DNA of 64,000 bases from Podospora comata (lineage: Eukaryota; Ascomycota; Sordariomycetes; Sordariales; Podosporaceae). Shown here piece after piece: positions 34,342 to 46,229 of this stretch (positions within the stretch are counted from its first letter, which is position 1; every line of letters starts with the position of its first letter). The notes under the pieces were generated by a model, which saw nothing but the letters and a program-made list of their open reading frames with translations, had not been told where the DNA came from and searched no databases. The stretch covers positions 6,634,001 to 6,698,000 of the forward strand of contig CP071493.1 of assembly GCA_017354895.1 (NCBI GenBank). The letters run 5' to 3'. The position numbers were made by a program, and so were the translations under genes.

Positions 34342-35544
34342 ATGCTCATGAAGTCGCTCTCACTTGCAGCGGCTGCCGGCCTTTTGGCCGCCCCGGCTGC
34401 TACCGCATTTCTCATCCCTCCCGAGATCAGCGAATCCGACCTCAAGATCGCCCAGGAAGTCGAGTTCGCCGAGCCCAACATTGCAGAGGTCCAGCCCGTC
34501 GATCTTGAATGCCCTGGATGCCCGCTCAACATCAAGGGGCGATTTGGACAAGACATTCAGGTCAAGACTGGACGACCAAACCACCTCGAGCTTCTGTTTG
34601 CCATCGAGCACCGCCCTGAAGGTGGCGATCGTTTGTTGGTGAACGACTTTGAATTGTACCCCTTTGCCGACCCATTCTCTAGCAATTTGATGGCGCCCCA
34701 GGTGTTGGATGACGGTGCAGAGGTGGGAAAAAGACGTGATCACCATGGTGGAGAAGAAGATGGGCATCGCAGGGGCAAGCACCATCGACGACCGAAACCG
34801 CAGGCTCAGCGACTTGGCTTTGGGCTTCATGTCTCCCCGGTTCAGAAGGATACTGATGGCAATTTTGAGCTTATTGAGGTTGAACTGCAGGTTATTGAAG
34901 TCGGGTACACGTTTGTCGAGAACATTCCCAAGGTCAGGGTCAATCTTGTGAAGGATCAGGAGGGTAAACTCCTCATGACCACCGTCGAGAAGACCGCCCC
35001 CCAGACCATTGTCGAGGTTTCCGATGAGGACAAGCCCGCCGAGTGCACCACTCGGATCTGCCAGCTCATGGCTGCCGCGCACGAGAAGATGGAGCAGCTC
35101 CGCAAGATGAGACTTCCTGGTTGCCATGGTGGTAACAAGGAGGGCATGGGCATGAGACCTGCCTTCCACCACGGAGGCGAGCACCATCACGGCGGCCACC
35201 ACGGCCACAGCGAGCCTCGCCCTGGTCGCATGGGTATGCGCGAGCACAGCTGGGGCAAGCTGCTCAAGAACATCACCTCGCACATCTTGCTTCCGGTCCT
35301 CATCGGTCTCGTCGCTGGTGTCGCCGTTAGCTTGATCGGTATGGCGGTTGGTACCGTTATTGTTGGCTTGTGGCGCTTCTTCCGCAAGCCTACCCACACT
35401 TCCCGTAGACACTCCAGACGTCACTCTCTCCACAAGGCTTCCCACAAGGAGGCCGTTGTTGCCGAGGAGAAGTCTGGGCTTTTGGCTGAGGAGGAGCAGG
35501 ATGCGGAGACCAACACCGCCGCCAAGCCCGCCGGGGAGGTTTAA
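34342..35544 (+). CDS. Secretory membrane protein with His-rich segments (DUF7728-like)
   Basis: Uninterrupted frame of 400 residues, starting at the first ATG (34342; a second ATG at 34348 is equally possible). A clear signal peptide (SLSLAAAAGLLAAPAATA) is followed by a domain with VDLECPGCP, LNIKGRF, HLELLFAIEHR and LVNDFELYP, which I recall as the ascomycete DUF7728 block. Two His-rich stretches follow: DHHGGEEDGHRRGKHHRR near residue 135 and FHHGGEHHHGGHHGHSE near 275. A single membrane span lies at about 314-343 (LLPVLIGLVAGVAVSLIGMA), then a basic tail (SRRHSRRHSLHK) and an acidic end. A type I orientation is inferred: lumenal or external N-terminus and short cytosolic tail. The His clusters could bind metal. 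No biochemical function is known to me. Confidence 0.9.
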   Translation: MLMKSLSLAAAAGLLAAPAATAFLIPPEISESDLKIAQEVEFAEPNIAEVQPVDLECPGCPLNIKGRFGQDIQVKTGRPNHLELLFAIEHRPEGGDRLLVNDFELYPFADPFSSNLMAPQVLDDGAEVGKRRDHHGGEEDGHRRGKHHRRPKPQAQRLGFGLHVSPVQKDTDGNFELIEVELQVIEVGYTFVENIPKVRVNLVKDQEGKLLMTTVEKTAPQTIVEVSDEDKPAECTTRICQLMAAAHEKMEQLRKMRLPGCHGGNKEGMGMRPAFHHGGEHHHGGHHGHSEPRPGRMGMREHSWGKLLKNITSHILLPVLIGLVAGVAVSLIGMAVGTVIVGLWRFFRKPTHTSRRHSRRHSLHKASHKEAVVAEEKSGLLAEEEQDAETNTAAKPAGEV

Positions 35545-36664
35545 ACTAGTGGTGTATGAGATCAAGGTGCTCGAAGGAGAAGATTGGAAAGTTGCCACAG
35601 GGGGGGGCGGGAGGCTTTTGGATTGCGGGCGTTTTTAGGGGACCCTGACTGAGCTGGACAAAAAACACACACGGCTGACACTCCTTTTGATTTTCTTCAT
35701 CATCATTGTCAAAACGAGGGTTGTTTTTTTTCCGGATTCCAGTGTTTTTCGTTTTTTCTTTTCAATTTTCCTATTGTTTGGTCTTTTTTTCTCTTGATCA
35801 TCAAAAATACCCACATTCCTTTTTAGTTTTATACACCTACTCAGAGATGAAATATGGACAACAATCTGTCAAGATTTGACGTCGCTGAGTTTGTCCCTTG
35901 ATGTGTGCATGTGTGACGGGGCGGGGGGGAAGAAGAAGAGGTTGTCAAGGTTTGGGCTAATGTGTCTTTGTGATGCAACGAAAATGAAAGATGGGTTGCA
36001 GGATGGGGTTTTCCGTGGGAGATCTCCCGAGATCTGCCTTGCAGTATGCAGCTATTTTGGATGGGTGGGTTGTTTTGAGGCCGGTGAGGTGTTGGACTGA
36101 CTGACTGTGTGGAGACATTTGGGGGGTGTAAGTCAAAGTTCAGTCTCTTTAGCCCAGGGCTGTTCTGAGAAGTGTCGAGAGAAGAGATGGTTCCCCTCCT
36201 TGTCCAGCAATCTCTCACCGTATCAATCATACTGTGTAACTCGAATGTGGACACATCCAAGAGGCGGCCGCCGAACAGGTCGCAGTTCGCCTCTTTGTTT
36301 CTCTGCGCGTGCGCCCGCCCGCCTGCGGCTTTCAAATCCCGGACTCCACACGGCGCTATCTTGCTGTTGTTATCGATAGGCATGTCCCCAATTCGCTCCA
36401 CCAAAATTCCTCCCCACCGCCTTTGGTCGCAACGCTGGCAGAATTCGCTTTTTTCGCGGAATTGATCTCGACCCTTGCCGCAGCACAACGACTTGGCGAC
36501 AACCTTTTTTTTTTTTTTTCTCTCTCTCTTTTTTCGTTGCTGGTTGAATTTCTTTGTCAACCACCACCCATCACCGATTCCACCTCCAGTCGCAATCCAT
36601 ATTTTTCTAGATCGCGCTCTCCTTTTCTCACATTGCTTGATTTGAGGAAAACAACAAAGCAACA
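35545..36664. other. 1.1-kb intergenic region
   Basis: The T-rich first 350 bases are the probable 3' UTR of the membrane-protein gene. The last 250 bases are CT-rich (a run of 15 T then tctctctctc) and probably carry the nop6 promoter and leader. No gene seen. Confidence 0.6.
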
Positions 36665-37894
36665 ATGGGCAAGTCAAGCTCCAAGAAGCGCTCCCGCTCC
36701 GACGAGGACGACATCGCTGTCGCGGCGCAAGAGCAGGAGGTTATGAAGAAGAGCAAGGTGGACGAGAACGGCAAGAGCGAGGTGACAAAGTCTGAGTCTT
36801 CCGACAAGAAATCCAAGAAGGAAAAGAAGGACAAGAAGGAGGAGAAGGACAAGTCTGAGAAGAAGGAGAAGAAGGACAAGAAGGACAAGAAGGACAAGAA
36901 GGACAAGAAGGACAAGAAGGACAAGAAGGACAAGAAGGAAAAGAAGGAAAAGAAGTCCAATTCGGCTGCCGAGGAGGAGGAGAGGGAGGAGAAGGAGGAG
37001 GAGGAGGAGCCCGCCGCCGCTGAGGAACCAGCCGTCGAGTCCTCCGAGAAGAAGTCCAAGAAGGACAGGAAAGACAAAAAGGACAAGAAGGACAAGAAGT
37101 CCAAAGAGGAGAACCAGCTCCCCCCCTCCCACCCCGACGCCCAAAAACCAAAGTCGCAAGAGGAGGCAATGGAGGAGGAGACCCAACCCAAAGGCCGCTT
37201 CATCTGCTTCGTCGGCAACCTCCCTTACACGGCCACGGCGGAATCCCTCACCGCCCACTTCGCCGCTCTCCAGCCTACCTCTGTCCGTCTCCTCACCGAG
37301 CGCGACGACCCCAAAAAGTCGCGCGGGATCGCCTTTGTCGAGTTTGACCGCTTTGACAGGATGAAGACGTGCCTGGAGAAGTTTCACCACACCGAATTTG
37401 AGGGGAGGAAGATTAATGTTGAGTTGACGTATGTTCCCACTTATCCCCTTTCCCCCTGATGGATGTTTCTGCTGACAAGTTGTACGCAAATAATTAGTGC
37501 CGGCGGCGGAGGCAAAACCCCCCAACGCCTCGACAAGATCAAGGAGAAGAACGCCAAGCTCAACGAGGAGCGCCGCAGCAGGATGAAGAAGGTGGAGGTC
37601 GAAAAGGCCGAGAAGGAAAAGGCAAAGGCTGCTGGCGGTGCTGAGGAGAAGTCTGCTGAGGAGAAGCCTGCTGAGGAGGAGGACGACCAAGCTGGTATCC
37701 ACCCTTCCCGCCGGGCGCAGGTCGGGGCCGAGTTCAACGAAGATGAGGAGGACAATTTCGGGTATAGCAATGGTGGCGGTGGCAGGGGTCGGAGGGGTGG
37801 TGGTGGTAGAGGCGGTGGTGGTAGGGGGAGAGGTGGTGGTAGAGGTAGAGGTGGGAGAGGTGGCGGCGGTGGGAGGAATCAAAAGAAGTGGTAG
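36665..37894 (+). CDS. nop6: Nucleolar RRM protein, NOP6 family
   Basis: Exons 36665-37428 and 37498-37894 give 386 residues; the 69-bp intron has donor GTATGT and acceptor ATTAG. The N-terminal 175 residues are extremely charged: a Lys/Asp tract (repeated KKD) and an acidic stretch (EEEEREEKEEEEEP). One RRM lies at about 179-255, with RNP2-like FICFVGNL and RNP1-like RGIAFVEF. A Lys/Glu-rich helix region and a Gly/Arg-rich tail (GRGGGRGRGGRGG) follow. Yeast Nop6 (225 residues) is an RNA-binding factor in early 40S subunit assembly. The extra length here comes mostly from the charged N-terminus, where the DNA is a near-perfect AAGGACAAG repeat prone to slippage. Nucleolar location is inferred from family and composition. 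Confidence 0.88.
36870..36950 (+). repeat. Coding repeat of AAGGACAAG units
   Basis: Tandem AAGGAC and AAGAAGGAC units encode the (KKD)n tract of NOP6. Nearly pure at DNA level, so length variation between strains is likely (inference). Confidence 0.85.
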
Positions 37895-38895
37895 ATCATT
37901 TCCACTGCTGGCTTGAGAGGGGGGAAAATATAGGAGAAAATGGATTGGTAAAAAAAAAAAATGGGAAAAGGAAGTGGATACAGGTTTCACACCTGGGCTT
38001 CTCTTTGCTGTTAGGTAGATATCATGTGGTCCTGGCTGGTTGGTTGGACAGTGGTGTTGTAAGCAAAAGTTGGAGTACGCTTATGATACCCCTTTTGTTT
38101 TCTGGCTGAAAAAGTTGCAGAAATAGAAGAGTGTAGGGCTCAGAGAGAAGAGAGAGAAGAATGGAGAGTTCATGTCGTCAACCATCTAGGGTGTATCGGT
38201 CTTTTTTGAACACGGTGATAAGCTGAGAGAGCCAAGTGAATTCGGATCATCGTGCGGCACCACGGGAAGCCCAGTATACGAGACACTAAATTGTCATTAG
38301 CATACAAACAGACACCGCATTTCACATCAAAGCAGTTTCAAGATGTCTTCTATCGCACGTTCATCATATTCTCCCCTCCTCCCACCTCAACCCCAAACTA
38401 CGTACCCCCCCCCCCCACTCCTCCTCCCTCCCCAACCCAGCTATCTACAGGAAATAATAAATAAAAAGAAACGAGAAGCAACGGAAAGAGCCCTAGTAAC
38501 AACCCCTAGATTATTGACGGTTGGGTAGGATCGCCAGCGTGTGGAGGAAACACAAAAACGTGAGAGTTCGTTGAGAGCGACATGTGCCTGATTACTCGAC
38601 ACTCTTGTATACCCCCAATACAATATCAGCGGCCATAAAGCCAGAAAAGGGTTGATTCAAACAGCCTAGGTATCTTCGTACCTTGCATGACTGCCTTCAT
38701 CCCTTCTTCCGTCTAGTCAAGCCTCAAATCTTGCAGGGTATCCCATACTAAAGGTACGGTGTAACCCCCGAACTACACGTCATACTTCATCCACACGCGA
38801 AGCGACCCCGGAAAAGGTTTGAAGGTGTTATTGGGGTTGTACTATGGAGGTTGAAGCCAAATAGCAGGCGCAGGCATATGTCGTCGGGTATAGAT

Positions 38896-38932
<37 letters not shown>

Positions 38933-39039
38933 TTGTATGGTTTGCATTACGGAAAACAATCGTTCGTCGTCGTAGCGATTAGTAAGAAGCACTTCCTCTT
39001 TGCTTTTTTTTTCGAATTGAAGATGAGAAAACAAGGTTA
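37895..39039. other. 1.1-kb convergent intergenic region
   Basis: Lies between the ends of nop6 and rac1, so it holds both 3' UTRs. A C run (38405-38416) and a long (GT)n tract are present. No gene seen. Confidence 0.6.
38897..38930. repeat. (GT)n microsatellite
   Basis: About seventeen uninterrupted GT dinucleotides about 110 bp downstream of the rac1 stop codon. Confidence 0.95.
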
Positions 39040-39955
<916 letters not shown>

Positions 39956-42719
39956 GGTTGAGAGATATTTGGCTTCTCGTGTGAATCAGTGTCGCTGCTG
40001 GAAGGCTGAAAACAAAACAACAAACAAAAAAAAGAGACAACAGTATCGGGCCTCGAAGGTGATGCAGTGATGCAGCGATGCACTGGAATTCGAAGGGCGG
40101 CGGAAGGATGCGGGAGCAGGGTTGCAACGAGTGAGCAAGCGGAGCAGAAGGGCGACAAGAATTGCCCTGCGCTGGAGATGAGTTGGCAGATGTGTTTGGA
40201 CGTAGTTCGGACCACGGTTCTGGATATGGATGATTCTCTGACTGCGAAAGGGCAGAAACGGCACCTAGAGGAATCAGAAAAGGTTTTGACACAGGGCCGG
40301 AACGGTTTGGTGCCGGGAAAGGAGGTGTGGGATTCGAATTCGGGCGCGCAATGGGGGAGTTGGGACGTTGGGGACGCTGGGACACTGGGACGCTGGCGGT
40401 CCGGGCAGGACAGGCTGGGCGAGTCGAGATAAAGAGCCAGCGGCACTGTGTGGGAGCCTTCGGCAAGGTACTGTCCACCCACTCCAGCAGGACAACAACC
40501 AAGCAGAACAGCTTCCCCCTGCGCTGTCGTTTGACTGGCTGGCTCCAACCTGCAGAACACGGCTCCACCATCGTCGCCCCGGCGTACCATCGTCTTGGCG
40601 GCACATGTCCTGTCTGGGCGGGTTGAGCTTCCACTGGGAATGGGCCCTGGCAACTGGGCCACCAGGAGAGGGTGTTTTTCCTCTGACACTTTCGGCGTCA
40701 ACCGCCTTGCCCAGGCGAGACATGTGAGGGGCCAGCTCCAGAGGTCGGCGCGACGATCACAGGACCGAGCACGACTCTGTTCCGACACGCGATTCGCCTC
40801 CAGGGCAAGAGTGTGCCGACGCCATCCCCGCGTTGGTGGCCGCCTCTAGGAGAGCTAGCTGCTGTGCTGCTCGGCGCCGGATTGTGCTGTGCAGGGGAAC
40901 AATAGGACGACGGGATAGGCTAGAGGGACGACATACCGGATAGTGGCTCAGGAGCTTTTACCTTATCGGATCGCTGTTCTCCAGGTATAGCGGTGGCTCC
41001 TAAGGTGAGGTGAGGTGTGGTGAGTATCAAATAGCCGCACTGTGTCGCAATTTGGTGTAGCTAACGTAGGACTCCTATCCCCCGCGAGGTTCAAGGAGTT
41101 ATCCGTGCAGTGGTTTTCGACTCTTCGAAACGTTTGGCGATGCGTCCTTTGCGGGCCGTGCAGGCTTGCGTCGACTTGGCAGGAATATCTTGCTTTCAAT
41201 CGTGGGTGGTTGGCAAATCAACCTGAGTTCATCTTTCAACAGTTAAACGCCAGGGGCAGCACGGCTGGTTTTATCTAACAGCCAACCTGTCAAGAGGTCT
41301 GTCTTCAAAGTCGGTATAAGCGACCAAGCTGGAAGCAGCCTCCATGGGCCTCGCCAACCAAGACGTTGTTGCACCACACAGCAATCCGTCTCGAGCGGCA
41401 CGGTGACCGTCCTCGAACCTGCCCGGCCTCTGATCGCCCGGCCGCCGTCATGATACAAGAATACCTAGTCATCGTATCGGGACTAGGACAGCATGGTGGC
41501 TCTTCCACAACATCGAGTACACCACCGGATTTATTAACTGCTCGACGGCTTGAATCCCGCGCTCGGATGCATAACGTGGGTACACGAGAGTGGGATATGA
41601 TGGAAAAAGTCATCGTATCAATATACATCTATCAGATGGTCTGAATCTTGCTGCACTGTATACCAGTGTTTATTTACTTCGTCGAGCGATTTCGAAAGTG
41701 TCAACGGTCATGGACCGAGACGGCGGGTCTGTGGTTCACTGATCGACAGAACTGAGATCATATCTAAGCTCCCACATTCCCCCGCGGGGTTGGGCTTGTG
41801 GAGGCATGTCAGCGGGCATATACGTTGTTGACAGAGGTTGGACCATTTTCCCAGGTGATGGTGCGAGCACTGCGGGTGAACAACAACGAGCCGGGATCAG
41901 GACCTCAGGCACTGATGCGTCTTGACGCACGTATGTAACGGGAGGCTTGGGAGGTTTGGATATGGAGGAGGGCCAAGCGTCGGGGCCATGGCGGAAACAC
42001 TGCTCTCCTGATTCGTCTGGCTATGTTCGTTTCTGTGACAATCCCTGACAACGCCGCGGGATGGGGCCAAAGCTCACAGTGAGCGATGGACACCATCAAC
42101 TGCCCTGCCAGTCGGGAAATCCGATGGCCCTCTGTCAGGGCTAGCTATCAGCGAAAGGGCCCAGGTGGTTGACCTTTCTGCTGATACTCTGGTTGCTGGC
42201 CAACGCGTATAGCATTCCCCTCTGGCTGTTGCAAGCGGCTTACCAACGGCGGCGAAGTCATCGCGGGCCGCAAGTGGCTAACTTGACGCAACGACCGGCC
42301 AGGAACATGTCCAAGAGCGAGTCAGACGAGGCACCAAGGAAGTGAACAAAAGCCTTCCGAGTCTCATCCATCTGACGTTGGACTGAGAGGTTGACTCTGG
42401 TTTAGACGTGGCTGTGAACATGTTAATTGTTGCGTGGGGTGAACGCTTGGCACCAAGTCGGTGGTTCAAAGTGGATATCCAAAGGCTTATCAATCGCTTA
42501 TCGTAGCTCCACAGTCAGCTTGTGGGGTGTGTTATGCGCACGTTGGAAGTTCGTCGCGTCACCCGGGAACGGCTACAACAACCACACGCGTCGATAATGT
42601 AGTTGGTTTGGGAGAGTAGACGAAGACCGCCAAATACCATGCTTGTCTGATATCTTGAGATGGGAAAATAACACAGCAATCACGGTTTCCCCGTTTTCAT
42701 AACCCACTCGATCTGCACC
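39956..42719. other. 2.8-kb divergent promoter region
   Basis: Between the starts of rac1 (minus) and CENP-T (plus), so both promoters lie here. The long minus frame 39787-40788 overlaps rac1's first exons in another frame and continues into the promoter; it looks like an artefact of G+C content. No repeat, RNA or ORF of note was found. Confidence 0.5.
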
Positions 42720-44460
42720 ATGGCCCGCGAAAGTCGTCCTCTGGACGCAACACCAAGAGCCGCATCCGCAGACCCTGTATCCAACTTCCGCCGCTCCCTC
42801 CTCCAAACCCCCGGCAGCCAGCGCCGTCCACAAGGCCTGTCCGCCTCCGGAAGGAAAAACGCCCCCCCAACCGCAACCCCCCACGCTCGCGCCGCCTTCC
42901 GAACCATCGACTCCCGCCGGGCAGCAATCTTCACCCCCCACCGCGCCCGCCGGAAATCAGTGCGCGAAGCCCGAGACTCCCCCCGCGACCTCCTCCTCGG
43001 CCTTGGAAGGGTCCTCGCCAGAAAGACAGAGCCGATAGTAACGTCCTCCTCCTCTCCCGGCGACACCCCCAACCATAACCCTTCCGACAATGACGACTCC
43101 CACGAGACCACCCTTGGCCCATTGCACATGAGCTACGATGATGACGACGAAGCAGATATTCCCAAGAGACCACGGCTGTCACTGCCGATCGACAGGGACG
43201 ATGACAGCGGTAGCGACGATCTCGTCCCCCATCGGTCGATGCTCCTGGACAATGAGGACAACTTCACCATGCAGTCGGTTGAGATGCCGCGTAGGGCGTA
43301 TAGCGAGGGACCTGGGGGCAGACTGTCCTTGAACAGCACGAGGATGAGCGACTTTTTCAATGCGAATGATATGCTGCATAGTGAGGATTTTGGAAGGGAG
43401 TCGGGCATGTTTCCGCCGATCAATGTTGTGGAGGAGGAGGGTACTTTTACTATGGCGGATATCATGTCTCCTGAACGGTAGCTACATCCCCCTTGTGGAA
43501 AACATTGAGATCGGATTCTGACAAGTTTATACAGAATAGAAGACGGCCGTCGAGAAACCGGCCACGAAAGCGACTTCGGCATCCATGTCCCCGTCGATCT
43601 AGACGACCAAACCTCCTTTGTAATCAACCCCGATGTGCAATCCTCCCCCGTCCGTCAACCCCCCGACTTCGACGAGCCAGACTTTGCCCCATTGGAAGAT
43701 GCCCGAAGTGACAGCTACGACGGTGGTGATGGTATGGACAACCACAACTTTGACGACTTCGGAGACCTCCCAGATGCGGAAATGGACGACGAAGAACCTG
43801 ACAATACCCTCAACGAAACAACCCGCATGACCGCTGGCAACGTAACAGAAACAGAAGTTTTGACCCATGCTCAAAGAGCCGAACTACGCGCTGCTGCGGC
43901 GGCAAGAAAAAAGCGCATCAACATCTCCAAGCACGGGATCCAGTACCCTTCCCTTCCAGCGGGTGTGATTAAACGGCTGGCGCAAAACTTTGCCAAGACG
44001 AGCGGAGCCAAGGGGAGGATCACCCCAGACGCCATGAACGCCATCATGCAGGCTTCCGAGTGGTTCTTTGAGCAGCTGGGGGAGGATCTGGAGGCGTATT
44101 CCAAGCATGCTGGGCGGAATACTATTAATGAGAGTGATGTCATTACCCTGATGAGAAGGTATGTCTTTTCTTTTGTTCTTATTGTACAATCTATGTGTAT
44201 GTGACGGGGTATCTTTGTATATCAAGAATGTTTTTGGTTGTACATGTGTTTTTTTTTTTTTCTTTGGTTGCTGACAAGGCTCCTCTCTTAGGCAGCGTCA
44301 AATCAACCCACAGACTACGCCTTTTGCTCTTGCGTCACGGCATTTACCACGAGAGTTATTACAGGATCTTCGGATGCCACCGCCTGTCCTATCCAAAAAG
44401 CGTCGTAAGGCAAGCGAAGGGGCAGTTTCGGCTGGCGAAGAAGATGAATCCGTGACGTGA
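42720..44460 (+). CDS. Inner kinetochore protein CENP-T (Cnn1 homologue)
   Basis: Exons 42720-43477, 43535-44158 and 44292-44460 give 516 residues; introns are 57 and 133 bp. The C-terminal histone fold covers about 381-462 (GIQYPSLPAGVIKRLA, RITPDAMNAIMQASEWFFEQL, NTINESDVITLMRR). The third exon supplies the CENP-T-specific two-helix extension (RHLPRELLQDLRMPPP), which in the family contacts CENP-H/K. CENP-T pairs with CENP-W to form a histone-like dimer at centromeres and recruits NDC80 through its N-terminal arm. The arm here is long, basic at first (ARAAFRTIDSRRAAIFTPHRARR) and then acidic, with several TP/SP sites, one a full CDK consensus (TPHR). Identification rests on the histone fold plus extension. 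Confidence 0.9.
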
Positions 44461-44501
44461 GAGGCCTGTATGCCGTCATTGGACCTTGTGAGATTGTTGT
44501 T

Positions 44502-45700
44502 TTACCAGTTCTTGTTCAAGCGAACACGACGGGTGATATCCTTTGGTGGCTTCTTGACTACCAGCCAGAACATTATCGATGTGGCCAGAGAGAGGCCATA
44601 CCTGAGGATATTGTTAGATAAAAGTGCTCATAACGCATTCGAGCACAGTGAGGAGGCCGCGTCGCCAAGGCAGTTACGCATAAACTGACCGCCGCGGCAT
44701 CGAAAGACAGGAGAGGAGCTATATACATACCAGGTGAAGATGTACTGCGCATGGTTGTTGCGCAGGTTGACCTCGGCAGGTCGCCCGATGGGTACACCCT
44801 TTTGTTCATACTCCAGAGTAGTGAAATAGTCAGGGTCTGTACACACACACATATCAGAGTTAGCAAAACCATAGCTAGCTCCCCAACCCAATTTATCCCA
44901 GATCAAGACTTAAACCTACTCATAGTCTGCTCAACCCAGACAGGCTGACTCCCAGTCAACTCGGCCATCTGCTTCACATCAGGGAAGTAAAACTCCCCCT
45001 TATCCGGCCTGTTCTCAGGGGTGAACATATTCTTCTTCCACGGCTCCCTCAACAAGCCCTCCACCGTCACCTCCCCGGTGGGTAACCCCTCGGGTCTCAG
45101 TTTCTGGTCCTGATGTTTTTTGGAAATCCACCCTCGGTTCACGAGAATAGTAGCACCAGGATCGTCCTTCCGTTCCAGGGGGGTAACGACAATGTATCCT
45201 TGCTCGCCGTCGCGCATGCGAGGGCCGATGAGCATTTCCTGATCGTGTCGGTAGTGGCCCGTCACAAGAACACGGCGGAAGTCAAAGTCGGAGATTGCCG
45301 AGGGGTCGATGCGGGGTGGGAGGGGGAGAGGGGGGCGGACGATGCGGTCCTCGCATTTGGCGATCAGGTCTGTCTTCCAGGAGAGGCGCTTCACTTGCCA
45401 GGTGCCGAGGAAGAATGCTGTTATGGGGATGATGGCTAGGATGATGAGGCCGGGGCCGTGGCGTTTTCCTGTGCGGACGAGCTCGGGGGGGTTGTCGACT
45501 ATGGATTGGAAGCCGGGGTCGTCGGCCGGTTGGCGGCGGGGGTCACCATGGCGGCGGGGAGGGGAGGTGGTGAGCTTTCTTGGTGTTGATGGCTTGAGTG
45601 TGGAGGTGGGTTGAGGCCATTGTGGGCGGGGGAGGGGTGTCCTTGACCTTTGAAGGGACCGGAGCAGGGTGGGAAGTATCCTTCCCGACGTCATTGCCAT
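44502..45700 (-). CDS. shy1: SURF1/SHY1 cytochrome c oxidase assembly protein
   Basis: Exons 45700-44920, 44836-44731 and 44601-44502 give 328 residues; introns are 83 and 129 bp. A basic, hydroxylated N-terminus (RILPTLLRSLQRSRTPLPRP) fits a mitochondrial presequence. First span at about 83-100 is followed by the family signature GTWQVKRLSWK. The intermembrane domain carries DFRRVLVTGHY, EQGYIVVTPL, ILVNRGWI and PDKGEFYFPDVKQMAEL. The second span near 297-312 (YGLSLATSIMFWLVV) is mostly in the last exon. SHY1 helps insert haem a into Cox1 in the inner membrane (family knowledge). The stop codon is only 41 bp from that of CENP-T on the other strand. Confidence 0.95.
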
Positions 45701-46229
45701 CCCTGATATATGCCCCCTTTATTTTGAAGCAAAAAAGGGGATTTCCAGAAGTGGGATGTTTATTGAGATGGGATTCTTAGTTTCCAGTTTTCCCCAGACC
45801 GACCACTGGCCGGCAGAAGCGAAACGGATTCGCGCGTCATAATTCGGGGAAGCTTAGGACCCCGTTTGTGTGACTTGATTGGCTGCCCTGTTTGGAGCAG
45901 CTGGGTGCCCCGCAAGCAGCATAATCTTACAGGGGGGTAGTCTGGGACCGATGTGGCTTGCCGCTGTCGTGGACAACGCGAGAACACATGAGCCAGCCAT
46001 TCATCAATTCCATCCCCTTTGTACAACGGCGAACCTGTCATCAATTCTATTAGGAACTTGCTCCGGGTTTTGCTTTCAAACGTGTTTTCGGTGAAGATCT
46101 GCGGTTTACAGTGTCTCATCTTGCCTCGACTGTCTTTGTACATTCGTCTCTGGACCCCTCACGCCATCCAATCGACACGTTGACACTGCCCCATCGGCCA
46201 ACAACATATCGCGGGGGTTGCTGTTTACA
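45701..46229. other. Shared divergent promoter of shy1 and the UBX gene
   Basis: 529 bp between two start codons facing away from each other. No ORF or repeat of note. Confidence 0.65.

Noticed and set aside
34360-35598. 412-codon open frame on the minus strand
   Set aside because: It is exactly antisense to the well-supported membrane-protein gene and arises from its G+C-rich codon use; no homology or splice support.
36674-37990. 438-codon Leu/Val-rich open frame on the minus strand
   Set aside because: Antisense shadow of the Lys/Asp/Glu repeats of NOP6 (AAG/GAC/GAG read as CTT/GTC/CTC), not a membrane protein.
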